Shown: positions 46,751 to 58,489 of the stretch, one piece after another
How the letters are laid out: each line of letters begins with the position of its first letter
How positions within the stretch are numbered: the stretch's first letter is position 1
NCBI RefSeq assembly: GCF_000381765.1
Contig: NZ_KB907079.1
Span: 154,031-218,030, forward strand
DNA length: 64,000 bases
Origin: [Zimmermannella] faecalis ATCC 13722
Lineage (GTDB): Bacteria > Actinomycetota > Actinomycetes > Actinomycetales > Microbacteriaceae
Direction: 5' to 3'
Position numbers and translations under genes: made by a program
Notes under the pieces: model-generated
Databases searched by the model: none
Told to the model about the DNA's origin: nothing
The model's input: the letters and a program-made list of their open reading frames with translations, nothing else

Positions 46751-48882
46751 CAGTTATTCACTCCGCTCAGTAGTTCGTACAGTTCGGCGTCGGTCTCGGC
46801 CGCGAGCAGGCGCTCGACCTGGGCCTCATCGGCGAAGATCTGCGCGATCTTCGCGAGGATCTCGAGGTGGCCGCCGTCCTTCCCGGCGATGCCGATCACG
46901 AAGCGCACCTCGTTGCCGTCCCAGTCAATCGGTTCGGGGTACCGCGCAACCGAGAGCCCGGAGGCGAGCACGGCCTGCTTCGCCTCGTTCGTGCCGTGGG
47001 GAATCGCGAGGAAGTTGCCCATGAAGGTCGACACCTCGCGCTCGCGGGCGAACATCGCGTCGACGTACTCGGGCGTCACCGCGCCGCGGGCGACGAGTCG
47101 CTCCCCCGCCTCGCGGATCGCGTCGTCGCGGTTCGTCGCGGCGGGCGCGGTCGTGATGCTCTCGAGGGTGAGCACGTCGGCGTCGGTTGCCGGTGCCGCA
47201 GCCGTCGCGGTCGCCGCCGAGGCGGTCGCGGTGTCGGATGCTGCAGGCGCGGCCGCGGTGCCGGATGCTGCGGGCTCTGCCGCTGCAGCGGCCTCGGCAG
47301 GAGCCTCGGCCGGTTCGAGCGAGCCCTCCTGGCGCTGCTTGAGCAGGTCGACGACCTCGTCGTACTTCGGCGAGTTCATGAACTGGCCCACCGAGATGTG
47401 GATCGCGTCGGGGCGGCGCTGCTTCGCGCGGGGCGTCAGCTCCTCCTGCGTCACGATGAGGTCGGCCGTCTCGTCAAGGTTCGCGATCGCAGCGTTCGTG
47501 ACCTTCACGCCCGTGATGCCCGCATCCTTCACCTTCTTGCGGAGCACGCTCGCGCCCATTGCGCTCGACCCCATACCGGCGTCGCACGCGAACACGACCG
47601 ACGAGATGTCGCGGTTCGGGTCGGCGATCTCGTCGCGCAGCGACGCGCCCTGCGCCTGGCCCGCGAGACCCGAGAGCGCGGCCGATTCCTTGCCCTTGTT
47701 CCGCTGCGTCTTCGCGACCGCGGCGCTCATGCCGTCTTCGCCACGCTCGAGCGCGGCGAGGTCACGCTTGCGCGAGGCGCGCAGAATCACGGCGGCGATG
47801 AGGAACGACACGGTCGCCGAGAGCACGACCGAGAGGATCACGCCGAGGTAGCTGTCGCTCGCGGTCTGCAGGAGGATCGCGATGATCGACCCCGGCGCGG
47901 CGGGTGCCCGCAGGCCGGCGTCGAAGAGCATGTTCGTCGTGACCCCGGTGACGCCACCCGCCATGACGGCGAGCAGCAGCGCGGGCTTCATGAGCACGTA
48001 CGGGAAGTAGATCTCGTGAATGCCGCCGATGAAGTGGATGATCGCGGCACCGGGCGCCGAGGCGCGGGCCATGCCGACGCCGAACACGGCGAAGGCGATG
48101 AGGATGCCGAGGCCGGGGCCGGGGTTCGCCTCGAGCAGGAACAGGATCGACTTGCCGTCGGTCGACGACATCTGCGTGCCGAGCGGCGTGAGCACGCCGT
48201 GGTTAATGGCGTTGTTGAGGAAGAAGACCTTCGCCGGCTCGATCAGCAGGCTCGTGAGCGGCAGCAGGCTGTGGTCGATGAGCCAGCCCACCGCGTTGCC
48301 GAGCACCGTCATGATGCCGTTCACGACGGGCGCGAGCAGGTAGAACCCGGCGATCGCGAGGCCGAACGAGAGGATTCCGGCCGAGAACAGGTTGACGAGC
48401 ATCTCGAAGCCGGCGCGAATCTTGCCGTCCCAGAGCCGGTCGAGCTGCTTCATGATCCAGGCCGCGAGCGGCGCCATGATCATCGCGCCGATGAACATGT
48501 GCACCTGCGGCAGCTCCGCCGAGCCCTCCGGCAGCGTCGCGTTGAACTCGTTGACGATGTGGTCGCTGCCGATGATGACACCGATCGTCGCGACGGTCGC
48601 GACGACGCCGCCGCGCTCCTTGTAGACCATGCGGCCCGCGGTGTTCGCGATCAGCAGCGGCAGGAGGTAGTGGATGGTCGGCCCGACAAGCTCCGAAAGG
48701 CTCGCGTTCGGGGTCCAGCCCTTTTCGATGAAGAATGCCGTGAACAGACCCCACGCAATAAGCGCGGGGATATTCGGCATGATCATTCCCGAAAGGAATG
48801 TGCCGAACTTTTGGACGCCAACACTGAATTGATTCTTGCCGCCCGACGATTGGTCGGTGGGCGACGCGGTAGTAGCAGACAC
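46750..48882 (-). CDS. mtlA: Mannitol-specific PTS enzyme IICBA
   Basis: A 710-residue fused permease of the phosphotransferase system that imports and phosphorylates mannitol. The EIIC membrane domain (about residues 20-360) starts FGTFLSGMIMPNIPALIAWG; EIIB follows with the phospho-accepting Cys433 in VVFACDAGMGSSAM; a long Ala/Pro/Glu/Thr linker leads to EIIA with His629 in FLAIPHGTNEAK. The GTG at 48882 is used: AGGAGG lies 5 nt upstream of the second of two adjacent GTGs. The whole chain CBA order is that of E. coli MtlA. mtlD overlaps its stop. No mannitol regulator (MtlR) lies adjacent. Confidence 0.95.
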   Translation of the reverse strand: MSATTASPTDQSSGGKNQFSVGVQKFGTFLSGMIMPNIPALIAWGLFTAFFIEKGWTPNASLSELVGPTIHYLLPLLIANTAGRMVYKERGGVVATVATIGVIIGSDHIVNEFNATLPEGSAELPQVHMFIGAMIMAPLAAWIMKQLDRLWDGKIRAGFEMLVNLFSAGILSFGLAIAGFYLLAPVVNGIMTVLGNAVGWLIDHSLLPLTSLLIEPAKVFFLNNAINHGVLTPLGTQMSSTDGKSILFLLEANPGPGLGILIAFAVFGVGMARASAPGAAIIHFIGGIHEIYFPYVLMKPALLLAVMAGGVTGVTTNMLFDAGLRAPAAPGSIIAILLQTASDSYLGVILSVVLSATVSFLIAAVILRASRKRDLAALERGEDGMSAAVAKTQRNKGKESAALSGLAGQAQGASLRDEIADPNRDISSVVFACDAGMGSSAMGASVLRKKVKDAGITGVKVTNAAIANLDETADLIVTQEELTPRAKQRRPDAIHISVGQFMNSPKYDEVVDLLKQRQEGSLEPAEAPAEAAAAAEPAASGTAAAPAASDTATASAATATAAAPATDADVLTLESITTAPAATNRDDAIREAGERLVARGAVTPEYVDAMFAREREVSTFMGNFLAIPHGTNEAKQAVLASGLSVARYPEPIDWDGNEVRFVIGIAGKDGGHLEILAKIAQIFADEAQVERLLAAETDAELYELLSGVNN

Positions 48883-49030
48883 CACTGCCTCCTGAGGTTC
48901 AGTAACTGCGGGGAGCGCACCGCGGCGATGCGGCACATCGTTCGTTAAGCGTACTCGGTGGAGCGATTCACCAATATGCCGGTGATCGCCAAATTCCGGG
49001 CCCGCGCGCCGCGCCCCGTAAACTAGGCGG

Positions 49031-49990
49031 ATGCTCACGACAGCAGCACATCGAACGGTCGCGCCGAAATGGTCGACGCCGTTTGACGAGATCGATCGCG
49101 CCGACTGGGCCGACCTCGCGCCGGCCACGCCGCTGACGATCGACGAGGGCGACGTCGCCCGGCTGCGAAGCCTCGGCGACCCCATCGACATCGACGAGGT
49201 GCGCGAGGTGTACCTGCCCCTGTCGCGGCTGTTGAACATCCACGTGAACAACGCGCGGCAGCTGCGCCGCGCAACGAATTCGTTCCTCGGCGAGCGGGGT
49301 TCGGGCACGCCGTTCGTCATCGGCGTTGCCGGTTCGGTCGCGGTCGGCAAGTCGACCGTCGCGCGGCTCCTGCGCGAGATTCTGCGCCGCTGGGAGGACA
49401 CGCCCCGCGTCGAGCTCGTCACGACCGACGGCTTCCTCTACTCGAACGCCGAGCTCGAGCGGCGCGGTCTCATGAGCCGCAAGGGCTTCCCCGAGTCGTA
49501 CGACCGCCGCGCGCTGCTGCGCTTCGTCACGCAGATCAAGTCGGGGGCTCCCGAGGTGCGCGCGCCGTTCTACTCGCACGTCGTGTACGACATCGTGCCG
49601 AACGCCGAGATCGTCGTGCACTCCCCCGACGTGCTCATCGTCGAGGGGCTCAACGTGCTCCAGCCGCCCTCGCGCGGCGGCGGCCTCGCGGTGAGCGACA
49701 TGTTCGACTTCTCGATCTACGTGGATGCGCGCACGAGCTACATCGAGCGCTGGTACCTCGAGCGGTTCCAGCAGCTGCAGCGCGGCGCGTTCGTGAACCC
49801 GTCGTCGTACTTCCGCAAGTACGCCGACCTCTCGCCCGCCGAGGCGCTCGCAACCGCCTCGGAGATCTGGAACTCGATCAACCTCCCGAACCTCGAGCAG
49901 AACGTGCTGCCGACCCGCTCGCGCGCGAAGCTCATCCTGCGCAAGTCGGCCGACCACGCGATTCACAAGGTGCTGCTGCGCAAGAACTAG
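49031..49990 (+). CDS. coaA: Pantothenate kinase (type I)
   Basis: A 319-residue bacterial type I pantothenate kinase, first step of CoA synthesis. The P-loop [12 protein letters not shown] is at about 98-109; VTTDGFLY carries the metal Asp, and [26 protein letters not shown] and the C-terminal [17 protein letters not shown] match the family. Length is normal. The ATG lies 6 nt after TAAACT with no Shine-Dalgarno sequence, so the mRNA is probably leaderless. It is divergent from mtlA. Confidence 0.97.
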   Translation: MLTTAAHRTVAPKWSTPFDEIDRADWADLAPATPLTIDEGDVARLRSLGDPIDIDEVREVYLPLSRLLNIHVNNARQLRRATNSFLGERGSGTPFVIGVAGSVAVGKSTVARLLREILRRWEDTPRVELVTTDGFLYSNAELERRGLMSRKGFPESYDRRALLRFVTQIKSGAPEVRAPFYSHVVYDIVPNAEIVVHSPDVLIVEGLNVLQPPSRGGGLAVSDMFDFSIYVDARTSYIERWYLERFQQLQRGAFVNPSSYFRKYADLSPAEALATASEIWNSINLPNLEQNVLPTRSRAKLILRKSADHAIHKVLLRKN

Positions 49991-50044
49991 GCGCGCGGCG
50001 CTCAGGTGGGGTCACGTGGGCGGGGACATAGTCGTTTCTTTATT

Positions 50045-50059
50045 TGATAACGATTATCA
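50045..50059 (+). promoter_or_regulatory. Zur-like zinc operator upstream of aztD
   Basis: TGATAACGATTATCA, 6-bp arms around a 3-nt centre, resembles actinobacterial Zur boxes. It covers the -35 region of a promoter with -10 box TAGGCT at 50068-50073, so zinc-loaded Zur would block transcription of the gene at 50134. Confidence 0.8.
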
Positions 50060-50133
50060 CTTGTGAATAGGCTGTGCGAAGCCGCGCCCGCGGCAGATCC
50101 ACCCGACACATGTCCTAGGAAGGACCCGCCTCG

Positions 50134-51432
50134 ATGGCAGCATTCCTTACGAAGCGCGCCCCGTTCGCCGCGGCGGCCGCGCTCGCGGCCCTCGCACTCG
50201 CCGGCTGCTCGGCCGCGCAGCCCGCGACGACCGCATCCACCGCCGCGCACGACGAGCACGCCGACCACGATCACGACGAGCACGGCCACGACGACGCGGC
50301 GACCGAGGCCTCGGGCCCGCAGCCGCGCCTCGCCCTCACCTACGATGGCGGCATCATGGTGGTCGACGCGACGAGCCTCGAGGTCGTCGCCGACCTGCCG
50401 ATCGAGGGCTTCAACCGCGTCAACCCCGCCGGTGACGGCCGGCACGTCTACGTCTCGACGACGGGCGGATGGGCGGTGCTCGACCTCGGCACGTACACGC
50501 AGCCGCACGGCGACCACACGCACTCGTACACGTCGGAGCCGCAGCTCACCGACGTGCTCGTCGACGCCGACACCCCCGGCCACGTCGTCAACCACGACGG
50601 CAAGACAGCCCTGTTCGACGACGGCACGGGCAACGTCACGGTGCTCGACACGGCCGCCCTCACCGAGCAGGTCGAGGCCGGGTCGCTCGACCCGCTCAGC
50701 ACGTACACGACCGACGAGGCCCACCACGGCGTCGCCGTACCCCTCGCCGACGACACGATGTTCGTCACGGTCGGCGACGAGGAGTCGCGCAGCGGCGCGA
50801 TGGTGATCGACGCCTACGGCAACGTCATCGCCTCGAGCGACGAGTGCCCCGGCATTCACGGCGAGACGACGGTCGGCAGCGACCTCGTGCTCGCGGGCTG
50901 CGAAGACGGCGCCCTGCTCTCGCACGGCGACCACTTCCACAAGATCACCTCGCCCGACGACTTCGGCCGCATCGGCAACGCCTTCACGGCCACCGACTCG
51001 AACGTCGTGCTCGGCGACTACAAGACCGACCCCGACGGCGGCAACGGCCTCACGCAGATCTCGCTCATCGACACGGTCGATGAAGAGATCCAGCTCGTCG
51101 ACACCGGCAGCACCTACACGTGGCGCGGCCTGGCCCGCGGCGAGGACGGCGAGGCGCTCGTGCTCGGCACCGACGGCGTGCTGCGCGTGTTCGACGCCGA
51201 CTCGGGCGAGCTCATCCGCGAAATCGAGGTGACCGACGAGTGGGAGGTGCCCGAGGAGTGGCAGACCGCGCATCCCGCCATCACCCAGCACCGCGGCTAC
51301 GTCTACGTCACGAACCCCGACACGAGCGAGGTCAGCGTCGTCGACTACACGAGCGGCGAGGTCACGCAGACCGCGACGCTCCCCCACGCGAGCAACGAGC
51401 TCGCGCTCGTCTCGGGTGACCTCGAAGAGTAG
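50134..51432 (+). CDS. aztD: AztD-like zinc metallochaperone lipoprotein
   Basis: A 432-residue secreted protein. Its signal peptide ends at a lipobox (LALAGC, Cys25), so it is probably a lipoprotein. A His/Asp-rich segment follows (about 38-53, HDEHADHDHDEHGHDD), then a beta-propeller-like body with repeated VxxxGDE and HGDHFHK motifs. This matches AztD, the zinc chaperone that passes zinc to the AztC binding protein of the AztABC importer. A Zur-like box stands upstream. AGGAAGGA precedes the ATG. aztA, aztB and aztC are not adjacent here, which is unusual; they may lie elsewhere. The stop codon is followed by an almost perfect 14-bp repeat of the gene end. Confidence 0.85.
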   Translation: MAAFLTKRAPFAAAAALAALALAGCSAAQPATTASTAAHDEHADHDHDEHGHDDAATEASGPQPRLALTYDGGIMVVDATSLEVVADLPIEGFNRVNPAGDGRHVYVSTTGGWAVLDLGTYTQPHGDHTHSYTSEPQLTDVLVDADTPGHVVNHDGKTALFDDGTGNVTVLDTAALTEQVEAGSLDPLSTYTTDEAHHGVAVPLADDTMFVTVGDEESRSGAMVIDAYGNVIASSDECPGIHGETTVGSDLVLAGCEDGALLSHGDHFHKITSPDDFGRIGNAFTATDSNVVLGDYKTDPDGGNGLTQISLIDTVDEEIQLVDTGSTYTWRGLARGEDGEALVLGTDGVLRVFDADSGELIREIEVTDEWEVPEEWQTAHPAITQHRGYVYVTNPDTSEVSVVDYTSGEVTQTATLPHASNELALVSGDLEE

Positions 51433-51448
51433 GTCTCGAGGAGTAGAA
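51421..51448. repeat. 14-bp tandem duplication over the aztD stop codon
   Basis: CTCGAAGAGTAGGT (51421-51434) is followed by CTCGAGGAGTAGAA (51435-51448), a copy with three differences. The first copy holds the stop codon at 51430-51432. Confidence 0.7.
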
Positions 51449-51464
51449 CCCCGCACCCGTCCGA

Positions 51465-51507
51465 ACGACCGCGGCCCGGCAACATCGAGTTGCCGGGCCG
51501 CGGTCGT
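51465..51507. terminator. Convergent terminator between aztD and glmM
   Basis: An 18-bp perfect stem (ACGACCGCGGCCCGGCAA with its complement) and the loop CATCGAG lie between the converging stops of aztD and glmM. No U-tract follows on the plus strand. Confidence 0.85.
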
Positions 51508-51524
51508 ATGTGGTTTGGATGCGC

Positions 51525-52895
51525 CTAGGCGAGCGCGAGCTCGAGCTTCACGACCTTCGCGAGGGTGTCGGCGTGCTCGCGCGCCGCCTCGTCGGTCTCG
51601 GCCTCGACCATGACCCGCACGACCGGCTCGGTACCCGAGGGGCGCAGCAGCACGCGGCCCGTTTCGCCGAGGGTCTCTGACACGCTCTGCACCGCCGCCT
51701 GCACGGCGTCGTTCGTCGTGCACTCGTCTTTGCGCACGCCGCGAACGTTCACGAGCACCTGCGGATACACCTTCATGACCTGCTTGAGGTCGTGCAGCGG
51801 CTTGCCCGTCGAGGCGACGACGCAGGCGAGCAGGAGGCCCGTGAGCACCCCGTCACCCGTGGTCGCGTGGCGCGTAAGAATCACGTGCCCCGACTGCTCG
51901 CCGCCGAGGGCGAGCTCGCGCTCGTTGAGCTCGGCGAGCACGTAGCGGTCGCCGACCTTCGTCTCGAGCAGCGTGATGCCGTGCTCCTTCATCGCGAGGC
52001 GCAGGCCGAGGTTCGACATGACCGTCGCGACGAGCGTGTCGTCCTTGAGCATCCCCCGCTCTTTGAGCCAGAGCGCGAGGATCGCGAGAATCTGGTCGCC
52101 GTCGACGACCTCACCGTTCGCGTCGACCGCGAGGCAGCGGTCGGCGTCGCCGTCGTGGGCGATGCCGAGGTTCGCGCCGAGCGCGAGCACGGTCTCGCGA
52201 AGCTTGTCGAGGTGCGTCGAGCCGACCCCGTCGTTGATGTTGAGCCCGTCGGGCTCGCCGCCGATGAGCGTCACCTCGGCGCCGGCGTCGGCAAACACCT
52301 GCGGCGAAACGCCCGCGGCGGCGCCGTTCGCGCCGTCGATGACGACGTGGAGGCCGTCGAGCGGGGGCCGGCCGTCGTCGTGCACGACGGGCAGCGAGCT
52401 GAGCAGGTGCAGTGCGTAGCGGTCTTCGGCATCGGCGAATCGCTCGATGCGGCCGACACCGTCACCCGTCGGGCGGAGCTGTTCGAGCTCAAGCTGGGCC
52501 TCGATTTGATCTTCGAGGTCGTCAGCGAGCTTCTTGCCGCCGCGGGCAAAGAACTTGATGCCGTTATCGGGCGCCGGATTATGCGACGCCGAGATCATGA
52601 CGCCGAAGTCGGCGTCGACGTCAGCGGTGAGGAATGCCGCCGCCGGCGTCGGAATAACGCCGGCGTCGAAGACATCGACACCGGCGGAGGCCAGCCCTGC
52701 GGCAACTGCCGCGCCAATGAACTGGCCCGAGACACGCGGGTCTCGCGCGAGAACCGCAACGGGCCGCTCGCCGCGCTCGCGCGATTCCCGCGCGAGCACG
52801 ACGGCGGCCGCTTGGGCCAGGCCGACTGCGAGTTCTACTGTCAGGCGTTCGTTGGCAAGCCCGCGAACGCCATCGGTCCCAAAAAGTCGACCCAT
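51525..52895 (-). CDS. glmM: Phosphoglucosamine mutase
   Basis: A 456-residue GlmM that converts glucosamine-6-phosphate (from GlmS) to glucosamine-1-phosphate. The start is [12 protein letters not shown]; the phosphorylated serine is Ser104 in [17 protein letters not shown]; the metal loop is [12 protein letters not shown] and sugar-binding GGEQSGHV; the phosphate site is [12 protein letters not shown]. Length is typical. It lies 14 nt after rpsI on the same strand and so is probably cotranscribed with rplM-rpsI. Confidence 0.98.
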   Translation of the reverse strand: MGRLFGTDGVRGLANERLTVELAVGLAQAAAVVLARESRERGERPVAVLARDPRVSGQFIGAAVAAGLASAGVDVFDAGVIPTPAAAFLTADVDADFGVMISASHNPAPDNGIKFFARGGKKLADDLEDQIEAQLELEQLRPTGDGVGRIERFADAEDRYALHLLSSLPVVHDDGRPPLDGLHVVIDGANGAAAGVSPQVFADAGAEVTLIGGEPDGLNINDGVGSTHLDKLRETVLALGANLGIAHDGDADRCLAVDANGEVVDGDQILAILALWLKERGMLKDDTLVATVMSNLGLRLAMKEHGITLLETKVGDRYVLAELNERELALGGEQSGHVILTRHATTGDGVLTGLLLACVVASTGKPLHDLKQVMKVYPQVLVNVRGVRKDECTTNDAVQAAVQSVSETLGETGRVLLRPSGTEPVVRVMVEAETDEAAREHADTLAKVVKLELALA

Positions 52896-52909
52896 GATGG
52901 CCCTTCTCG

Positions 52910-53398
52910 TTAGCGCTTCGAGTATTGCGGAGCCTTGCGGGCCTTCTTGAGACCAGCCTTCTTGCGTTCCTTGACGCGCGGGTCGCGCGTGAGGAAGCCC
53001 GACTTCTTCAGCTCGGGGCGGTTGTGCTCACGGTCGATCTCGTTGAGCGCGCGAGCGATGCCGAGGCGAAGCGCACCGGCCTGGCCCGAGGGGCCGCCGC
53101 CGTGAATCTTCGCGATGACGTCGTACGCGCCACCGAGCTCGAGCACGGTGAACGGGTCGTTGATGAGCTGCTGGTGCAGCTTGTTCGGGAAGTACGCGTC
53201 AAGGGCACGGCCATTGACCGTGATCTTGCCGGTGCCGGGCACGACACGCACGCGGGCAACTGCCTGCTTGCGACGGCCGACGGCCTGGCCCGACACGGTG
53301 AGTGCGGGGCGCGGGGTGGTGTCAACAGCTTCCGAGGCCGGAGTCTCGGTGCTGAAGTTGGTGGGCTGCTCCTCCAGGGAGTCTGCGATGGTCGCCAC
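52910..53398 (-). CDS. rpsI: 30S ribosomal protein S9
   Basis: A 162-residue S9. The conserved core starts near residue 35 ([20 protein letters not shown]), and it ends with the decoding-site tail RKAPQYSKR. The N-terminal extension of about 33 residues is common in actinobacteria. It has a GTG start and follows rplM by 26 nt, forming the standard rplM-rpsI pair. Confidence 0.98.
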   Translation of the reverse strand: MATIADSLEEQPTNFSTETPASEAVDTTPRPALTVSGQAVGRRKQAVARVRVVPGTGKITVNGRALDAYFPNKLHQQLINDPFTVLELGGAYDVIAKIHGGGPSGQAGALRLGIARALNEIDREHNRPELKKSGFLTRDPRVKERKKAGLKKARKAPQYSKR

Positions 53399-53424
53399 TA
53401 TCTCAGTCCTTCGTCGTTGTGCCG

Positions 53425-53868
53425 CTACTGGGCAACCTGGTCAAAGGTGTAGGGCTTCGGCTGCTGAGCCGCGTGCGGGTGCTCAGGACCCGCGTACACC
53501 TTGAGCTTCTTGAGCTGGTCACGGCCGAGCGAGTTCTTCGGCAGCATGCCACGGATCGCCTTTTCAACGGCGCGCTCCGGGCGCTTCTCGAGGAGCTCGG
53601 TGTAGCTCTCGGCGCGGAGGCCACCCGGGTAACCCGAGTGACGGTAGGCCTTCTTCTGCTCCAGCTTCGCACCGGTGAGCGCGACCTTGTCGGCGTTCAC
53701 GATGACGACGAAGTCGCCGGTGTCGACGTGGGGAGCGAAGGTTGCCTTGTGCTTGCCGCGCAGCAGCGTGGCAGCGTGCGAGGCGAGACGGCCGAGCACG
53801 ACGTCGGTTGCGTCAATGACGAACCACTCGCGGGCGATCTCACCTGCCTTGGGCGTGTAAGTACGCAT
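53425..53868 (-). CDS. rplM: 50S ribosomal protein L13
   Basis: A 147-residue L13, recognised by [19 protein letters not shown], the [20 protein letters not shown] block and the [19 protein letters not shown] motif. It is first in the operon with rpsI and glmM. The leader of about 120 nt from the promoter may fold as an autoregulatory L13 leader. Confidence 0.98.
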   Translation of the reverse strand: MRTYTPKAGEIAREWFVIDATDVVLGRLASHAATLLRGKHKATFAPHVDTGDFVVIVNADKVALTGAKLEQKKAYRHSGYPGGLRAESYTELLEKRPERAVEKAIRGMLPKNSLGRDQLKKLKVYAGPEHPHAAQQPKPYTFDQVAQ

Positions 53869-53997
53869 AGCAATGCATCTTTCGTTCGAAGGGATTGTTC
53901 GTGAGTCCCACTCGGTCGAGCAGTTCGTGCGGTGAACCCGCGCGAACTCCCCTGTTGAGGGTCCACTTCGATGCCCGCGCGAACGGGCAACCTGACC

Positions 53998-54027
53998 ATG
54001 TTACGACACGCCGACAAGCATTTGCAA
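53998..54027 (-). promoter_or_regulatory. Promoter of rplM-rpsI-glmM
   Basis: On the minus strand TTGCAA (54022-54027), an 18-nt spacer and TAACAT (53998-54003) form a good promoter. Transcription would start near 53990, leaving a leader of about 120 nt before rplM. Confidence 0.6.
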
Positions 54028-54058
54028 TGGTCGCAGCGGGAGCGGATATGCGCAGCGG

Positions 54059-55783
54059 CTAGAACAGCTGGCGGAAGTTCGCGCGGGCGAGGTCGAGCAG
54101 CTCGTCGCCACGGCCCGAGAGCACGGTGCGAATCGCGTAGAGCGAGAACCCTTTCACCTGCTCGGCGGTGATCGCCGGCGGCATCGAGAGCTCCTGCCGC
54201 TCGACGACCACGTCAACGAGCGCGGGGCCGGGATGCGCGAGGGCCTCGCGGAGCGCACCCTCGAGGTCCTTCGACTCCTCGACGTGCCAGGCGCGAATCC
54301 CGACCGCCTCGGCTACTTTCGCGAAGTCGGGGTTCTCGAGATCGGTCGCGAACGTGACGAAGCCGGCCGCCTTCATCTCGAGCTCGACGAAGTTGAGCGA
54401 GGAGTTATTGAAGACGACGAGCTTCACAGGAAGGTTGTTCTGGGTGACCGTGAGCAGCTCACCGAGGAGCATCGACAGGCCGCCGTCGCCGGCCATCCCG
54501 ATGATCTGCCGGTCGGGGAACGCCGCCTGGGCGCCGATCGCGTGCGGCAGCGCGTTCGCCATCGAGCCGTGGCTGAACGAGCCGATGAGGCGGCGGTCGC
54601 CGCTCAACCCGAGGTAGCGTGCGGCGTAGACGACGGGCGAGCCGACGTCGGGGATGAACACGGCGTCGTCGCTCGCGAGCTCGTCGAGCAGGCGCGCGAC
54701 GTACTGCGGGTGAATCGGCCGCTTGCCGCGCGACGGGGTCGCGAGGTCGTCGAGCTGCTTGCGCGTGCGCTGATAGTGCTTCACCGCGTCGTTCAGGTGC
54801 GCCCGCTTGCGATTGCGCTTCAGCAGCGGCTGCAGCGCGCGCAGCGTCTCCCCCACGTCGCCGACGAGCGCGAGGTCGAGCGGCGTGCGCCGACCGAGCT
54901 GCTCGCCCCGAATATCCACCTGCGCGATCTTCGCGCGCTTCGGGTAGAACTGCTGGTACGGGAAGTCGGTGCCGAGCATGAGCAGCACGTCGGAGTCTTC
55001 CATCGCCCGGTAGCCCGAGTTGAAGCCGAGCAGGCCGGTCATGCCGACGTCGTACGGGTTGTCGTGCTCGATGTGCTCCTTGCCGCGCAGCGCGTGCACG
55101 ATCGGCGCCCCGATCGTCTCGGCGAGGGCCACGACCTCGTCGTGCGCGCCCGCGACACCGGCGCCCGCGAGGATCGTCGGGCGGGTCGCGCCGTTCAGCA
55201 GCTCGGCAAGCTCATCGAGCTCGGCCTCGCTCGGCAGGATGCGCGGAGTCGTCGCGCGCACAAGGCGCTCGCTCTCGTCGACCGCCTGCTGCAGGGCGAT
55301 GTCGCCGGGCAGGACGACGACGGCGACGCCCCGCTGCTCGACCGCGGCGCGCATCGCGATCTCGAGCACGCGCGGCATCTGTTCGACCGACGACACGAGC
55401 TCGGTGTAGACGCTGCACTCGCGGAACAGCTCCTGCGGGTGCGTCTCTTGGAAGTAGTTCGAGCCGATCTCTTCGCTCGGGATGTGCGCGGCGATCGCGA
55501 GCACGGGCACGCGCGAGCGCTGCGCGTCGAAGAGCCCGTTGATGAGGTGGAGGTTGCCGGGGCCACAGCTGCCGGCGCAGACCGCGAGGTCACCCGTGAG
55601 CTCGGCGTCGGCCGCGGCGGCGAAGGCGGCGGCCTCTTCGTGCCGCACGTGCACCCACTCGACCTCGGTGTCTTTGCGGATCGCGTCGGTGAAGCCGTTC
55701 AGCGAGTCGCCCGGCACGCCGTAGACGCGCCGCACGCCGTTCGCTCGAAGGTTGTCGACGAGATTCTGCGCCACTGTAGCCAT
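54059..55783 (-). CDS. poxB: Pyruvate dehydrogenase (quinone) / pyruvate oxidase
   Basis: A 574-residue ThDP- and FAD-dependent enzyme that decarboxylates pyruvate to acetate and passes electrons to the respiratory quinone pool. It starts VAQNLVDNLRANGVRRVYGVPGD, has the ThDP-activating Glu in VRHEEAAAFAAAADAELTG and the ThDP-binding MAGDGGLSMLLGELLTVTQNNLP. The end differs from lactic-acid bacterial Pox and resembles PoxB/Pqo, including a C-terminal membrane-contact region. GGAGCGGGC precedes the ATG. It lies beside cstA and the YbdD-like gene, which import pyruvate; together they form a pyruvate-use module. Confidence 0.93.
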   Translation of the reverse strand: MATVAQNLVDNLRANGVRRVYGVPGDSLNGFTDAIRKDTEVEWVHVRHEEAAAFAAAADAELTGDLAVCAGSCGPGNLHLINGLFDAQRSRVPVLAIAAHIPSEEIGSNYFQETHPQELFRECSVYTELVSSVEQMPRVLEIAMRAAVEQRGVAVVVLPGDIALQQAVDESERLVRATTPRILPSEAELDELAELLNGATRPTILAGAGVAGAHDEVVALAETIGAPIVHALRGKEHIEHDNPYDVGMTGLLGFNSGYRAMEDSDVLLMLGTDFPYQQFYPKRAKIAQVDIRGEQLGRRTPLDLALVGDVGETLRALQPLLKRNRKRAHLNDAVKHYQRTRKQLDDLATPSRGKRPIHPQYVARLLDELASDDAVFIPDVGSPVVYAARYLGLSGDRRLIGSFSHGSMANALPHAIGAQAAFPDRQIIGMAGDGGLSMLLGELLTVTQNNLPVKLVVFNNSSLNFVELEMKAAGFVTFATDLENPDFAKVAEAVGIRAWHVEESKDLEGALREALAHPGPALVDVVVERQELSMPPAITAEQVKGFSLYAIRTVLSGRGDELLDLARANFRQLF

Positions 55784-55875
55784 GCCCGCTCCTTCAGGTT
55801 GCCGAACGCTCCCATCCTGCCACCCGCAGTTGAGTGGGAAACCGCGGGGGTTTCGTGGGGAGCCGCGAGGGGCTG

Positions 55876-56093
55876 CTAGCAGCAGCGGGCTGAGGGGTTC
55901 TCGTCTTCCTCGCGCGCCTTCGCGCGCCAGAACTCCCGCTCAGTCATCGGCTCCGCCTCGGGATGCTCGCGGCGCAGGTGGTTCACGTAGCGCTCGTACG
56001 CGTGCCCGCCCATCATGCCGTTGAGGTACCAGCCCGCGGCGGCGACCCAGGCGCGGATGCGCCCGAGGCCACTCGCCTGCGTCGATGCCGAAC

Positions 56094-56097
<4 letters not shown>
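55876..56097 (-). CDS. YbdD/YjiX family protein
   Basis: A 73-residue protein of the YbdD/YjiX family (DUF466). The core AAGWYLNGMMGGHAYERYVNHLRREHPEAEPMTER fits that family. It often accompanies CstA/BtsT pyruvate transporters and helps them. The ATG overlaps the cstA stop (ATGA). It ends with two cysteines (SARCC). An open frame extending upstream to 56247 is a shadow of cstA. Confidence 0.92.
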
Positions 56098-58388
<2,291 letters not shown>

Positions 58389-58489
58389 GTCATCTCGCTC
58401 TCAGTACGACGTTGTCTCAGAAATTGAGTCGATTCGACGCCGAAGTACCCGGCGCGACCACAAGTGTAGTGAATATTGCGAATTGTCAG

